Source: Streptomyces sp. SCSIO 30461 (GTDB lineage Bacteria > Actinomycetota > Actinomycetes > Streptomycetales > Streptomycetaceae). From it: a stretch of DNA of 64,000 nt. The position numbers were made by a program, and so were the translations under genes. Under the pieces are notes generated by a model. It worked only from the letters and a program-made list of their open reading frames with translations. It had not been told where the DNA came from and made no database searches. Below, in pieces: positions 9,137-17,483 of the stretch (the stretch's first letter is position 1; the number at the start of each line of letters is the position of its first letter). The stretch lies in NCBI RefSeq assembly GCF_037023745.1, contig NZ_CP146101.1:2658001-2722000 (forward strand), given 5' to 3'.

Positions 9137-10168
9137 TCAACTCGAGCTGCTGCCTCCGCAACTCGAAGCACTACTGCTTCCGCAGCTGGAGCTGCTGCCT
9201 CCGCAACTCGAACCACCACCACCCCCACAGCTCGAACCACCACCGGACGAGCCCCCGCACCCACCGCTGCAACCACCGCTTCCGCCGCAGGAGCTGCCAT
9301 TCGCGCCGCCGCAGCCGCCGCCGCCCGAGCCGCCCCCGTCAGGAGACGAGGCGCACCACACGATGTCCTCCATGAGCAGCGTGGACCCCACGCCGACCTC
9401 CACGGGGGACCGCCTGCTCCGCCCCAGCCGTGCGGCCGTCGTCAACTGGCTCTGGAGCACCGGGTCCGCAATCGCGCGCAGTCCGTTCAACGCGATCAGA
9501 TGGGCCGTGTCCCCGGCGCCCGCGTGGGCCCGCCGGTACTCGTACACGGCCCGTCTGCCCGCAGATGTCACCTTGCGGTTCGCCTTGGCCGCGCAGATGG
9601 CCCCGACCAGGAAGCCCCCGAAGATCGCGGGCAGCACCGCCACGAGGAATGGAAAGGATCCCGCATGCCCCTCGAAGGCCGTGTACTGGAGCACCATCAG
9701 CACGATCCCGGCGGGGAACAGGAGGAAGGCGCAACCCGTCTGGATTCCGGCATGGCGCCGCAGCGGGCGCATTGCACGGGGATCCGCCATCAGACCGCGG
9801 GCGGCGAGGCCGTCGCCGATCGCCTGCACGGCGGAGCCGCGCATCACGGCCAGTCGCAGGTGGTGCAGTGCCCCGTTGGGTGCCGCCGCGACCTCCCGGA
9901 GTACCGCCTGCTCCACCGGGTGGTACGCCACGGCCTGCCGTACGGCGATGATCCCGGGCCCGCCGATGGCGATCCGTCCGTCGGTCGCCATGGTGGTCAG
10001 CGCCGTATCGACCACACGGGCGGGCCCGCCGTTGAGGAAGGCCACCTCCATCACGTCGTACACGGGCCCGGCCGGTCCGCGGCCACGGGCCCTGGTGAAC
10101 CCCCTGATCAGCAGTACTGATGAGACGGCCATGGCGGTGTCCACCAGCAGCGCGAGGAAAGTCAGCAT
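9137..10168 (-). CDS. TIGR04222-type membrane protein with Cys/Gly/Ser-only tail
   Basis: A 343-residue membrane protein. Helices are seen at about residues 2-22, 143-163 and 173-193. The segment between them (EVAFLNGGPARVVDTAL, DGRIAIGGPG) matches my memory of the TIGR04222 domain, a family noted for low-complexity C termini. From about residue 278 to the end all 66 residues are Gly, Ser or Cys except one Ala-Asn pair and one Ala, with eight cysteines spaced 4 to 12 residues apart. The ATG at 10168 has GGAGGTGA seven bases upstream, and that site overlaps the stop codon of the DUF692 gene, so the two are translationally coupled. I infer that the tail is the substrate of that enzyme or a metal-binding tail. 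Confidence 0.82.
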   Translation of the reverse strand: MLTFLALLVDTAMAVSSVLLIRGFTRARGRGPAGPVYDVMEVAFLNGGPARVVDTALTTMATDGRIAIGGPGIIAVRQAVAYHPVEQAVLREVAAAPNGALHHLRLAVMRGSAVQAIGDGLAARGLMADPRAMRPLRRHAGIQTGCAFLLFPAGIVLMVLQYTAFEGHAGSFPFLVAVLPAIFGGFLVGAICAAKANRKVTSAGRRAVYEYRRAHAGAGDTAHLIALNGLRAIADPVLQSQLTTAARLGRSRRSPVEVGVGSTLLMEDIVWCASSPDGGGSGGGGCGGANGSSCGGSGGCSGGCGGSSGGGSSCGGGGGSSCGGSSSSCGSSSASSCGGSSSS

Positions 10169-10175
10169 CCGGGAG

Positions 10176-11522
10176 TCACCTCCTGACGAGGGCGGCACGG
10201 GCCGCCCGTACGATCCGGGTCGTGCGGCGAGGCGGCCGGGTGCCGGCCCGGTCCTGCCACCAGTACGTGAGCTGCCGCCGGGCGGCCGGGTCCTGCGGGT
10301 TCCCTGCGATCAGCAGGTGCTCGGCGAAGTCCAGCGCGTCGCGGTGGTATCCGCCCGTCATGGGCCTGCTACGGGCGTAGGCGAGGAACGCGGCCCGGTA
10401 GCCGCTGCCGAGGATCTGCCGGAGTTCGGGAGCCACCTTGGCCACCACGTCGGACCGCTTGGCGGCGAGGGCTCGGCTCTGCACCCGCAGCCGCGGCGCG
10501 TCGAATCCCTCCGGCGCGGGCGTACCGGCGACCAGCGCGGAGAGCAGGGCCGCCTGCGCCAGCGCGAGTCGCGTACGCGCCGCGTCGTCCGTGGCTTTGG
10601 GAGCGGGATCGGGACCAGGCGCCGGGGCGGCGGCGTGCAGGGTCCCGGCGCCCTCCTTCGGCCGTGTGCCGCCTGCCGGGGCCGCTACCGCGGCGGACTC
10701 CAGGGTCTGCCTGATCGCCGTCAGTTCGGCGGCCAGTTCGTCGGGCGGCGGGAAGCCGTCGTCCCGTTCGAGCAGCACTCCCGGCGGGTCGGTACGGCGG
10801 CGCAGCTCCGCGAGGATGTCCAGGACCGGGCGGGGCACCGGATGGGCGTGGCTGTCGTGCCAGACACCGTCGCGCTCGACGCCCCCCGCGACATGGACGT
10901 ACGCGACGGCCTCGACGGGCAGCTCGTCGAGCGCTGCCAGCGGGTCCTCGCCGCGGTTGACGTGGTTGGTGTGCAGATTGGCGACATCGATCAGCAGTCG
11001 TACGCCTGTGCGCTCCACCAGCTCGGCGAGGAACTGGCCTTCCGTCAGCTCTTCGCCGGGCCAGGAGAACAGCGCGGCGATGTTCTCCAGGGCGAGCGGT
11101 ACGGGGAGCGAGTCCTGGGCGATGCGCACGTTCTCGCAGAGCACCGCAAGGGCGTCCCTGGTGCGGGGTACGGGCAGCAGATGCCCGGCCTCCAGGCCGG
11201 GAGAGGCGATGAGAGGGCCTCCGGCACGGACGAACGCGATGTGCTCGGTCACCAGCGGGGAGCCGAGTGCCTCGGCACGCTCGGCCAGTGACGCGAGACG
11301 CGTGGGGTCCGGGCGTTGGGCGCCGCCGAGGCCCAGTGCGACACCGTGCGGGACCACCGCGACGCCGCGCTTCCGCAGACGCACGAGAGAGTCCGGCAAA
11401 TGGCCGGGGCAGACGTTCTCCGCCACGACCTCGACCCAGTCGAGCCCCGGCAACCGCTCCACGGTGTCCGCGATCTCGGGGCGCCAGCCGATGCCGGTGC
11501 CGAGCCTTTCGATCCTCTTCAT
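10176..11522 (-). CDS. DUF692 / MNIO-family multinuclear iron enzyme with fused C-terminal domain
   Basis: Residues 1 to about 275 form the DUF692 TIM barrel. Every metal-ligand motif known from MbnB/TglH-type enzymes is visible: His59 (VVPHG), Glu93-His94 (TEHI), Glu146-Asn147 (LENI), Asp179-Asn182-His184 (DVANLHTN), His210 (VHVAGG), Asp223-His225 (HDSHAHP) and Glu252 (LERD). Such enzymes oxidatively modify cysteines in peptides using two or three irons. After an Ala/Pro linker, residues 312-448 form a helical domain loosely like the DUF2063 partner proteins that deliver peptides to these enzymes; I also recall a family named for the C-terminal domain of SCO6045. The coupled downstream gene encodes a Cys-rich tailed membrane protein, the likely partner. 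Confidence 0.88.
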   Translation of the reverse strand: MKRIERLGTGIGWRPEIADTVERLPGLDWVEVVAENVCPGHLPDSLVRLRKRGVAVVPHGVALGLGGAQRPDPTRLASLAERAEALGSPLVTEHIAFVRAGGPLIASPGLEAGHLLPVPRTRDALAVLCENVRIAQDSLPVPLALENIAALFSWPGEELTEGQFLAELVERTGVRLLIDVANLHTNHVNRGEDPLAALDELPVEAVAYVHVAGGVERDGVWHDSHAHPVPRPVLDILAELRRRTDPPGVLLERDDGFPPPDELAAELTAIRQTLESAAVAAPAGGTRPKEGAGTLHAAAPAPGPDPAPKATDDAARTRLALAQAALLSALVAGTPAPEGFDAPRLRVQSRALAAKRSDVVAKVAPELRQILGSGYRAAFLAYARSRPMTGGYHRDALDFAEHLLIAGNPQDPAARRQLTYWWQDRAGTRPPRRTTRIVRAARAALVRR

Positions 11523-11607
11523 GGTTCCCCCTCCGCTGCGTGTGCAGGGGTCATGGCCCGGCGGGACCGAGCCGAACCCAGAGGAGGAGACGTTCAGAGG
11601 TTGATTT

Positions 11608-11641
11608 GAGGTTCCGGACGCGTGAAGGCGTCCGGAACCTC
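11608..11641. terminator. 14-bp stem-loop terminator
   Basis: The arms GAGGTTCCGGACGC (11608-11621) and GCGTCCGGAACCTC (11628-11641) pair perfectly around a six-base loop. It lies 38 bases past the stop of the DUF4142 gene (leftward) and about 86 bases before the DUF692 start, so it should end the DUF4142 transcript and isolate the DUF692 operon. Confidence 0.8.
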
Positions 11642-11679
11642 GGCTTCAGCGGAGCGACGCACCGCGGGGACGTGTCCCG

Positions 11680-12462
11680 CTACTGCTGGGTGCCCGGCGC
11701 GGGCCGGTTGGTGTTGACCGCGGTCGGCGCTCCCGGCTGCGTGGACGGCTTCGATGTGGCCTCACCGGGGTTCGAGGGGGTGGCCGGGGCGGGAGCGGGC
11801 GGCAGGTTGCCGTCCGGGGGCGGCGGGCCGGTCGGGCTGGCGGTGGCACCGGCCGCTGCCTCGTTGGCGATCGCGTCGAAGTCCACCTTGCCGGTGGCCT
11901 CCAGCATGGTGATGTGGTCCAGCACGGTCTGGTTGGCGTCGCTCGCGAGCTGCCTGATCAGCGTGTTGCGGGTGGTGTGGCGGACCATGGCGATCGCGGA
12001 GAAGACCTTGCCGTGCGCGTTGCGCAGCAGGTTCGCGAACTTGTACTCGTACTCCTGCCCGCTTGCCGCGGACAGTTCCCGCAGCCAGCCCTGCTGCTGC
12101 TCGTTGGGCTGGTTCGGCAGCTCGACGCCGAGCTTTGCCGCCACGTCGCGGGCACGCTCGTCGAGATCGGTGTGGCCGACGACGAGGTGGTCCCCCGCCT
12201 CCTTGATCGCTTCGCTGGGGGCGCGTTCGATCGCCTGCTGGCCGGCCGGCAGCTCCCAGAGTCCGGCCAGTCGCACCTTCACCAGCAAGTCGCGGTCGGT
12301 CGCGGTCAGCGGCCCCCACTGGGTCGCCACGGACGACGCGTTCAGATTGGCCTGGCCTGTGCCGGACCGGTCCGCGTAGGACCAGACGGGGAACGCGAGC
12401 GCGCCCACCGTGGCGACCAGGGCCGCGATGATGAGTGCTGTCCCGTTGATGCGCCGCAGCAA
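11680..12462 (-). CDS. DUF4142 domain-containing exported protein
   Basis: A 260-residue protein with an N-terminal hydrophobic segment (LIIAALVATVGALAFPVW), then the four-helix DUF4142 domain (about residues 45-185: LLVKVRLAGLWELPAGQQA, RDVAAKLGVELP), then a long Pro/Ala/Thr-rich tail typical of cell-envelope proteins. I start it at the TTG at 12462, which follows GGGGAGGA closely; no ATG or GTG fits, and the frame continuing upstream lacks protein character. DUF4142 resembles ferritin-like bundles but no metal ligands are obvious here. It is read leftward on its own and ends at the stem-loop at 11608-11641. Confidence 0.8.
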   Translation of the reverse strand: MLRRINGTALIIAALVATVGALAFPVWSYADRSGTGQANLNASSVATQWGPLTATDRDLLVKVRLAGLWELPAGQQAIERAPSEAIKEAGDHLVVGHTDLDERARDVAAKLGVELPNQPNEQQQGWLRELSAASGQEYEYKFANLLRNAHGKVFSAIAMVRHTTRNTLIRQLASDANQTVLDHITMLEATGKVDFDAIANEAAAGATASPTGPPPPDGNLPPAPAPATPSNPGEATSKPSTQPGAPTAVNTNRPAPGTQQ

Positions 12463-12566
12463 GTGTTCCTCCCCAGCGGTTGTGCGTGTCTGCGTATGGC
12501 AGTACCGGTGGGTACGCAGCGGGGGCGCTGTTTGTTCAAACGGATCTTGCGGGATATCACAAGCTC

Positions 12567-13283
12567 TCAGGCGAACTGCGGATGGCTCGCCACCACGGTG
12601 ATCGAGCCGGGCGCGATCTCCGTGAAACCCGCGTCCCGTACGGTCGGCAGACCGCTCGTCGTGAGTCCGGCCCACTGCTCGGGACGCGCGGTGCGTACGT
12701 ACAGCGGGAAGCCTGCCGCGCGCCACGTGGTCTGCTCGGACTCGCGCATGTCCCACCACAGCAGCTGGGCCCCGTGACCCACCTGGGCCATCTCCTTGCC
12801 GGTCGACATGCCCAGCGCGGGGTTGAGCCAGATCACAGCCGCGCCGGGGCGCTCGGTGTGAGTCTCCGCTACCTCGGGGTCCTCCAGTTCGGTGCCGGAG
12901 ACCTGGAGCTTCACCAGCTCCCGTGGCCAGCCGTCCAGTGGCACCGGCGGGAACACCCGCACCTCCGCTTGCTCGCCCGTCACCGTGATTCCTGGTAGTG
13001 CCGACGCCTTGCGCCACTCGGTGCCGCGCGCCCGCCGCACCACCTTGCGGATGCGGGCGTCCTGCCAGTCGCGCATCGACTGCGCCCACTCGCCGTCGCC
13101 CAGCGACCGCTCGTCGCTGAGCATCACGAGCACCGCGCGCGCCGCGGTCTCCAGCGCGTCGGTCCGGGACGGCGGAGCGGTCTTCTCGATCCGGGCCACC
13201 AGGGGAAGGACGAACTGCGGGGCTTCGTCGCGGGCGGTCGGCTCGTGACGGAAGGGGCTGCCGGGGGAGCTGCTGATGTTCAC
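12567..13283 (-). CDS. Pth2-like peptidyl-tRNA hydrolase domain protein
   Basis: A 238-residue cytoplasmic protein. The C-terminal third contains IWLNPALGMSTGKEMAQVGHG, which matches the Pth2 signature around the conserved GK..AQ..H residues that act on the peptidyl-tRNA ester. The N-terminal 120 residues are Arg/Glu-rich and not recognised, so this is a longer Streptomyces variant of the usual 120-residue enzyme. The start is GTG at 13283. Pth2 hydrolyses peptidyl-tRNA that drops off the ribosome; whether this divergent form is active is not certain. Its promoter lies in the 249-base gap it shares with the divergent protease gene. Confidence 0.65.
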   Translation of the reverse strand: MNISSSPGSPFRHEPTARDEAPQFVLPLVARIEKTAPPSRTDALETAARAVLVMLSDERSLGDGEWAQSMRDWQDARIRKVVRRARGTEWRKASALPGITVTGEQAEVRVFPPVPLDGWPRELVKLQVSGTELEDPEVAETHTERPGAAVIWLNPALGMSTGKEMAQVGHGAQLLWWDMRESEQTTWRAAGFPLYVRTARPEQWAGLTTSGLPTVRDAGFTEIAPGSITVVASHPQFA

Positions 13284-13321
13284 CTGTCCAAGTCTGCCAG
13301 CCGCGCGAGGCGACGAACCTT

Positions 13322-13396
13322 ACCGAAATATCGGTCGGTATCGATCAGCGACGGATGACTCGTGATCATCCAGTCGATGTCCGGAACGATATTCCG
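13322..13396. promoter_or_regulatory. Short inverted repeats in the 13284-13532 divergent promoter region
   Basis: Between the divergent Pth2-like and S1 protease genes lie ACCGA-AATA-TCGGT (13322-13335) and, near 13381, CGGAA-CGATA-TTCCG. The region is less GC-rich than the coding DNA around it (for example TCAAAAACATTTTC near 13407). These are candidate regulator sites for the protease, but no known operator consensus is recognised. Confidence 0.3.
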
Positions 13397-13532
13397 TGAC
13401 GCACCGTCAAAAACATTTTCTCGGCGCTTTGCTGAACGGAACCGCTGCCTCCGTCCGTATTCAGGGCCGGACGCGTCCCCGGGTCGTCCCCACTGAGCGA
13501 CCCAGTCCGCAACACCCCCAGGAGGCGAAGAG

Positions 13533-14870
13533 TTGAGTCACAGGCGAATACCCAAGCGGAAGGCCATTCTCGCTGGAGCCGGGGCGGTGGGCATCGCCGC
13601 AGCGGCCATACTGCTGCCGAACGCCAACGCTTCGCAGTCCGGCGAGGGGGATCCGTCGGAAGCACCCAGAAAGCTGAGCGCCGCATCCGCTTCGGAGCTG
13701 CTCCGGCAACTCGGCGGGCAGCTCGGTGATTCCTACGGCGGTGCCTACTACGACGCGGGCAAGCAGCAGCTCGTCGTCAATGTCGTCGGCGACGACGCGG
13801 AGTCGAACAGCCGGGTCGAGAAGGCCGGCGCGGTCGCCAGGAGTGTGCGCAACAGCGTCACGTCGCTGAAGGCGGCCACCGAGTCGCTGTCCGACAAGGC
13901 CGCCGTGCCGGGTACGGCGTGGTCCATCGACCCCCGCACCAACCAGATCCTCGTGACCGCCGACCGCACGGTGACCGGAGCACGCTGGGACAAGCTGGAG
14001 ACGGCCGTCGACTCGCTCGGTGACGGCATGGCTCGGATCAGGAAGTCCTCCGGTGAGTTCAAGGCCTTCGTCGAGGGCGGCGATGCCATCTTCGGCGGGG
14101 GCTCCCGCTGCTCGCTCGGCTTCAACGTCACCACCCAGGACGGTCAGCCGGGCTTCCTCACCGCCGGGCACTGCGGTGTGGCGGCCGAGCAGTGGTCCGA
14201 TCAGCAGGGCGGCGCCCCCATCGGCACGGTCCAGGAGGCCGTATTCCCCGGCGAGGGCGACTTCGCGCTCGTCACCTACGACGACCCGAACACACAGGCG
14301 GCCAGTTCGGTCGACCTCGGCGACGGCCGGCAGGTCGAGATCAACCAGGCCGCCGAGGCGGCCGTGGGCCAGGAGGTCTTCCGGATGGGCAGCACCACGG
14401 GCCTGAGCGACGGGCAGGTCACCGGTCTGAACGCGACCGTGAACTACCCGGAGGGCACCGTCACCGGGCTCATCCAGACCAATGTCTGTGCGGAGCCCGG
14501 TGACAGCGGTGGCGCGATGTTCACCAGGGAGGGTGACGCGATCGGACTCACCTCGGGCGGCAGCGGTGACTGTACCCAGGGTGGTGAGACCTTCTTCCAG
14601 CCGGTGACCACGGCGCTCGCCGCGGTCGGTGCCCAGATCGGCGCGGGTGACGCGGGTGCCGAGAACGGCGGCATCGGCGACGGTGGTGCGGCGGACGCCG
14701 GGGCGGGTGACGCGGGTGCCGAGAACGGCGGCATCGGCGACGGCGGTGCGGGTGACGCGGGTGCCGAGAACGGCGGCATCGGCGACGGCGGTGACGGCGG
14801 TGCGTTCAATGGCGGCGCCGCCGGCGACGGAGGGGCCGGCGACGGCGGCGCGGTGCAGCAGCACGGCTGA
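13533..14870 (+). CDS. Secreted S1 chymotrypsin-like protease with propeptide and repeat tail
   Basis: A 445-residue exported protease. A Sec/Tat-type signal (HRRIPKRKAILAGAG) precedes an alpha-lytic-type propeptide (to about residue 185). The catalytic domain has His213 (TAGHCG), Asp243 (GDFALV) and Ser325 (GDSGGAM), with likely disulfides Cys193-Cys214 and Cys319-Cys347, as in Streptogrisins. After residue 370 a 75-residue Gly/Asp/Ala/Asn tail contains three near-identical copies of GDAGAENGGIGDGG; such tails are not usual in Streptogrisins and may tether or space the enzyme. TTG start with AGGAGG seven bases upstream. Monocistronic, ending at a 20-bp stem-loop. Confidence 0.93.
   Translation: MSHRRIPKRKAILAGAGAVGIAAAAILLPNANASQSGEGDPSEAPRKLSAASASELLRQLGGQLGDSYGGAYYDAGKQQLVVNVVGDDAESNSRVEKAGAVARSVRNSVTSLKAATESLSDKAAVPGTAWSIDPRTNQILVTADRTVTGARWDKLETAVDSLGDGMARIRKSSGEFKAFVEGGDAIFGGGSRCSLGFNVTTQDGQPGFLTAGHCGVAAEQWSDQQGGAPIGTVQEAVFPGEGDFALVTYDDPNTQAASSVDLGDGRQVEINQAAEAAVGQEVFRMGSTTGLSDGQVTGLNATVNYPEGTVTGLIQTNVCAEPGDSGGAMFTREGDAIGLTSGGSGDCTQGGETFFQPVTTALAAVGAQIGAGDAGAENGGIGDGGAADAGAGDAGAENGGIGDGGAGDAGAENGGIGDGGDGGAFNGGAAGDGGAGDGGAVQQHG
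14643..14792 (+). repeat. 45-bp coding repeats in the protease tail
   Basis: Three copies of a 45-bp unit beginning GCGGGTGACGCGGGTGCCGA lie at 14643-14687, 14703-14747 and 14748-14792. The first two are separated by 15 bases and the last two are adjacent. They differ at very few bases, including silent positions, which suggests recent expansion or gene conversion. Confidence 0.85.
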
Positions 14871-14888
14871 GGCGCGGCTGAGGAAGGG

Positions 14889-14933
14889 GGAGGGGCGGCC
14901 CCGGGCACACACAGTGCCCGGGGCCGCCCCTCC
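14889..14933. terminator. Bidirectional 20-bp stem-loop terminator
   Basis: A perfect stem: the left arm 14889-14908 begins GGAGGGGCGGCCCC and the right arm 14914-14933 is its exact complement, around the loop ACACA. It lies between the converging protease (ending 14870) and OsmC (ending 14959) genes and can serve both. Confidence 0.88.
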
Positions 14934-14958
14934 GTCCGTCTGCGGGTGAACGCGGCCG

Positions 14959-15384
14959 CTACGCCAGCTTGGCGCTCAGGGTGATGGTCGTGCCGGTCAG
15001 GGCCTGGCTCACCGGGCAGTTCTTCTTGGCGTCCTCGGCCGCGGCCTGGAACGCTGCCTCGTCGATGCCCGGCACCTCGCCGGTGACCGACAGGTGGATT
15101 CCGGTGATGCCCTCGCCGGGCTGGAAGGTGACCTCGGCCTTGGTCTCCAGGCGGGTGGGCGGGGTGCCCGCGCCGGTGAGACCGTGCGAGAGGGCCATGG
15201 AGTAGCAGCTCGAATGGGCGCCGGCGATCAGCTCCTCGGGGCTGGTCTTGCCGTTCGCCTGCTCGGCGCGCGACGGCCAAGAGACCGGGAAGTCGCCGAT
15301 GCCGGACGAGTCGAAGGTGACGACGCCCGAGCCCTTGAGCAACTCGCCTTCCCAGACGGTGTGAGCCTGACGCGTGGTGGCCAT
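14959..15384 (-). CDS. osmC: OsmC-family organic hydroperoxide reductase
   Basis: A 141-residue OsmC/Ohr protein that reduces organic hydroperoxides with paired cysteines. Cys60 (SSCYSMALS) and Cys123 (KNCPVSQAL) are in the expected places, and the opening WEGELLKGSG and SPEELIAGAH are family signatures of the OsmC rather than the Ohr branch. ATG at 15384 follows AAGGGA at a normal distance; the frame extending to 15429 has no good start. Single gene, converging on the protease. The reductant in actinobacteria is probably a lipoyl protein or mycothiol system, which is not shown here. Confidence 0.92.
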   Translation of the reverse strand: MATTRQAHTVWEGELLKGSGVVTFDSSGIGDFPVSWPSRAEQANGKTSPEELIAGAHSSCYSMALSHGLTGAGTPPTRLETKAEVTFQPGEGITGIHLSVTGEVPGIDEAAFQAAAEDAKKNCPVSQALTGTTITLSAKLA

Positions 15385-15450
15385 GATGGATCCCTTCTCC
15401 AGCCAGTGAATCGGTCCAACTGGCTTCAACCTACTGGAACCCGCGGGCGT

Positions 15451-16521
15451 CTACCGGCCGACAAGCCCCTTCGCGTCCCTGGCCAGCGCGGTGAGCCGCG
15501 AGATGGCCCGGAAGTACTTCTTCCGGTACCCACCCTTCAGCATCTCGTCACTGAACAGCCGGTCGAACGGCAGCCCTGATGCAAGCACGGGCACCTCGCG
15601 GTCGTACAACCGGTCGGCGAGCACGACGAGCCGCAACGCGGTCGACTGGTCCGGCACCGGCCGCACATCGGTGAGGCAGACGGCACGCACTCCGTCCGTG
15701 AGCGCTCCGTAACGGCTCGGATGGACCCGTGCCAGATGGTCGAGCAGCTCGGGGAAGGCGTCGAGCGACGCGCCGCCGGTGGCGTGTGCCGTCCTGGTGA
15801 CCTGCTCGTCGGTGAACGGCGGCGGGGCCTCGGGCAGCCCGCGGTGGCGGTAGTCCTCGCCGTCGATACGCAACGGCCTGAAGTGTGCCGACAGTCCCTG
15901 GATCTCCCGCAGGAAGTCGACAGCCGCGAACCGGCCCTCCCCGAGCTTTCCCGGGAGTGTGTTGGAGGTGGCGGCGAGCGCGACACCCGCGTCCACCAGC
16001 TTGCCGAGCAAGGTCGACACCAGCACGGTGTCGCCCGGGTCGTCCAGCTCGAACTCGTCGATGCACAGCAGGCGATGCCCGCCGAGGGTGCTCACCGTCT
16101 GCCGGAAGCCGAGCGCGCCGACCAGATTGGTCAGCTCGACGAAGGTGCCGAAGGCCTTGAGGGACGGCTCGGCCGGTGTGGCGTGCCACAGCGAGGCCAG
16201 CAGATGGGTCTTGCCGACTCCGTAGCCGCCGTCCAGATAGACCCCGCGCGGTGCCGCCTGAGCGACGGGCTTCTTCGCGAACCAGCGCCGCCGGCCCGAC
16301 CCGGTGGCGTGCGCGCCGCCCAGGCCCGTGGCGAACGCGCTCAGCACCGAGACAGCCTCGCTCTGGCTGGGCTGATCGGAGTCGGGTACGTAGGTGTCGA
16401 AGCGGACCGCGTCGAAACGCGGCGGCGGGACCATCTCCGCGACCAGTCGGTCGGCGGGTACATGGGGCTCACGCGCGCACAGGGAGAGCGGGGCCGCTTC
16501 GGTTATGGGACTGGTCGACAC
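15451..16521 (-). CDS. zapE: Cell division protein ZapE / AFG1-like ATPase
   Basis: A 356-residue P-loop ATPase of the AFG1/ZapE family. Walker A GGYGVGKTH is at residues 98-106 and Walker B LLCIDEFE at 151-158. The family-specific FVELTNLVGALGF and the C-terminal GGYRKKYFRAISRL follow. In Escherichia coli ZapE acts at the Z-ring during late division; in Streptomyces the role is not established. Divergent from the RibD-like reductase with only 37 bases between the start codons, so the promoters overlap. Confidence 0.88.
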   Translation of the reverse strand: MSTSPITEAAPLSLCAREPHVPADRLVAEMVPPPRFDAVRFDTYVPDSDQPSQSEAVSVLSAFATGLGGAHATGSGRRRWFAKKPVAQAAPRGVYLDGGYGVGKTHLLASLWHATPAEPSLKAFGTFVELTNLVGALGFRQTVSTLGGHRLLCIDEFELDDPGDTVLVSTLLGKLVDAGVALAATSNTLPGKLGEGRFAAVDFLREIQGLSAHFRPLRIDGEDYRHRGLPEAPPPFTDEQVTRTAHATGGASLDAFPELLDHLARVHPSRYGALTDGVRAVCLTDVRPVPDQSTALRLVVLADRLYDREVPVLASGLPFDRLFSDEMLKGGYRKKYFRAISRLTALARDAKGLVGR

Positions 16522-16558
16522 AGCTCACCACTCTACGGGCCGTGCCAGACTGCACGTC

Positions 16559-17365
16559 ATGCGACGTCTGTTCCCTGTGACCGACCCGACCGCCGGGTCC
16601 GCCGGGTCCGCCGGCCCGGCCGACCGTGAGTGGAGCCTCGACGAGCTCGCGGAGGCTTATGCCTACCCGGGCGTTGGCTCCCGCGGTGACGGTACGGAGG
16701 GCGTGTGGCTGCGCGGCAACATGGTCGCTTCCCTGGACGGTGCGGCCCAGCACGAGGGGCGCTCGCAGCCGCTCTCCTCCGCGATGGACATGCGGATCTT
16801 CGGCACCCTGCGGGCGCTGGCGGACGCGGTGATCGTCGGAGCGGAAACGGTACGTCAGGAGGGCTACCGCCCGGCCAGGGCCCGGGAGGCCTTCGCGCAG
16901 CGCAGAGCGGCGGCCGGGCAGGGGCCCGCCCCTGCCGTGGCCGTGGTCAGCGCCGGCCTCGATCTGGACTTCAGCCTGCCCTTGTACGCCTCCCCTCAGG
17001 TGCCGACCCTGGTGCTGACCGGGGCCACGGCGCCGCCCGACCGGATGGACGCCGCCCGCGCGGCGGGCGTGGACGTGGTGGTCGCCGGTGACGGCACCGG
17101 CGTCGACCCCGCCCGCGCCGTCCGGGCCCTGGCCGACCGAGGGCTGCGGCGGCTGCTCACCGAAGGCGGTCCGCGGCTGCTGGGCCAGTTCATCGCGTCC
17201 GATGTGCTGGACGAACTGTGCCTGACCGTGTCCCCGACGCTGACCGCTGGGGACGCCCAGCGGATCGCGGGCGGGCCGTCGGTGGCGGTGCCGCGGCGCT
17301 TCGGGCTGGCATCGCTGCTGGAAGAGGACGGGTTCCTCTTCACCAGCTACCGCAGGATCGGATAG
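16559..17365 (+). CDS. Pyrimidine reductase-family protein (RibD C-terminal domain)
   Basis: A 268-residue stand-alone RibD C-terminal/dihydrofolate-reductase-fold protein. The motifs LRGNMVASLDGAAQ (substrate and NADPH pocket), DAVIVGAETVRQEGY and LLTEGGPRLLGQF are well conserved. It lacks the N-terminal deaminase of RibD. Members reduce 5-amino-6-ribosylamino-pyrimidine phosphates or related compounds with NADPH, but many actinobacterial paralogues are uncharacterised, so I do not claim riboflavin synthesis. Start ATG at 16559 (MRRLFPVTD). It is likely co-regulated with the following small gene, 118 bases downstream. Confidence 0.82.
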   Translation: MRRLFPVTDPTAGSAGSAGPADREWSLDELAEAYAYPGVGSRGDGTEGVWLRGNMVASLDGAAQHEGRSQPLSSAMDMRIFGTLRALADAVIVGAETVRQEGYRPARAREAFAQRRAAAGQGPAPAVAVVSAGLDLDFSLPLYASPQVPTLVLTGATAPPDRMDAARAAGVDVVVAGDGTGVDPARAVRALADRGLRRLLTEGGPRLLGQFIASDVLDELCLTVSPTLTAGDAQRIAGGPSVAVPRRFGLASLLEEDGFLFTSYRRIG

Positions 17366-17428
17366 ACCGGACAGGTAGCGGGCGTTTTTCGTTCCGGTTT
17401 GCCCCGGGCGGGCACTATTACTCACGGA

Positions 17429-17446
17429 CCCCGTGCGAACACGGGG
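17429..17446. promoter_or_regulatory. 7-bp hairpin before the 17484 gene
   Basis: CCCCGTG (17429-17435), loop CGAA, CACGGGG (17440-17446). There is no run of T after it. It may be a weak terminator for the RibD-like gene or a leader hairpin for the next one. CACTATTAC about ten bases upstream resembles a -10 region. Confidence 0.35.
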
Positions 17447-17483
17447 AAGGATGGTTTCCGCAGAACGCAGAAGGGCGCCTGAA

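Noticed and set aside
7449..11291. Very long open frame on the plus strand opposite the hydrolase, TIGR04222 and DUF692 genes
   Set aside because: It is an antisense artefact of high GC. The minus-strand genes have recognised domains, starts and ribosome binding sites, and the plus-strand frame has none.
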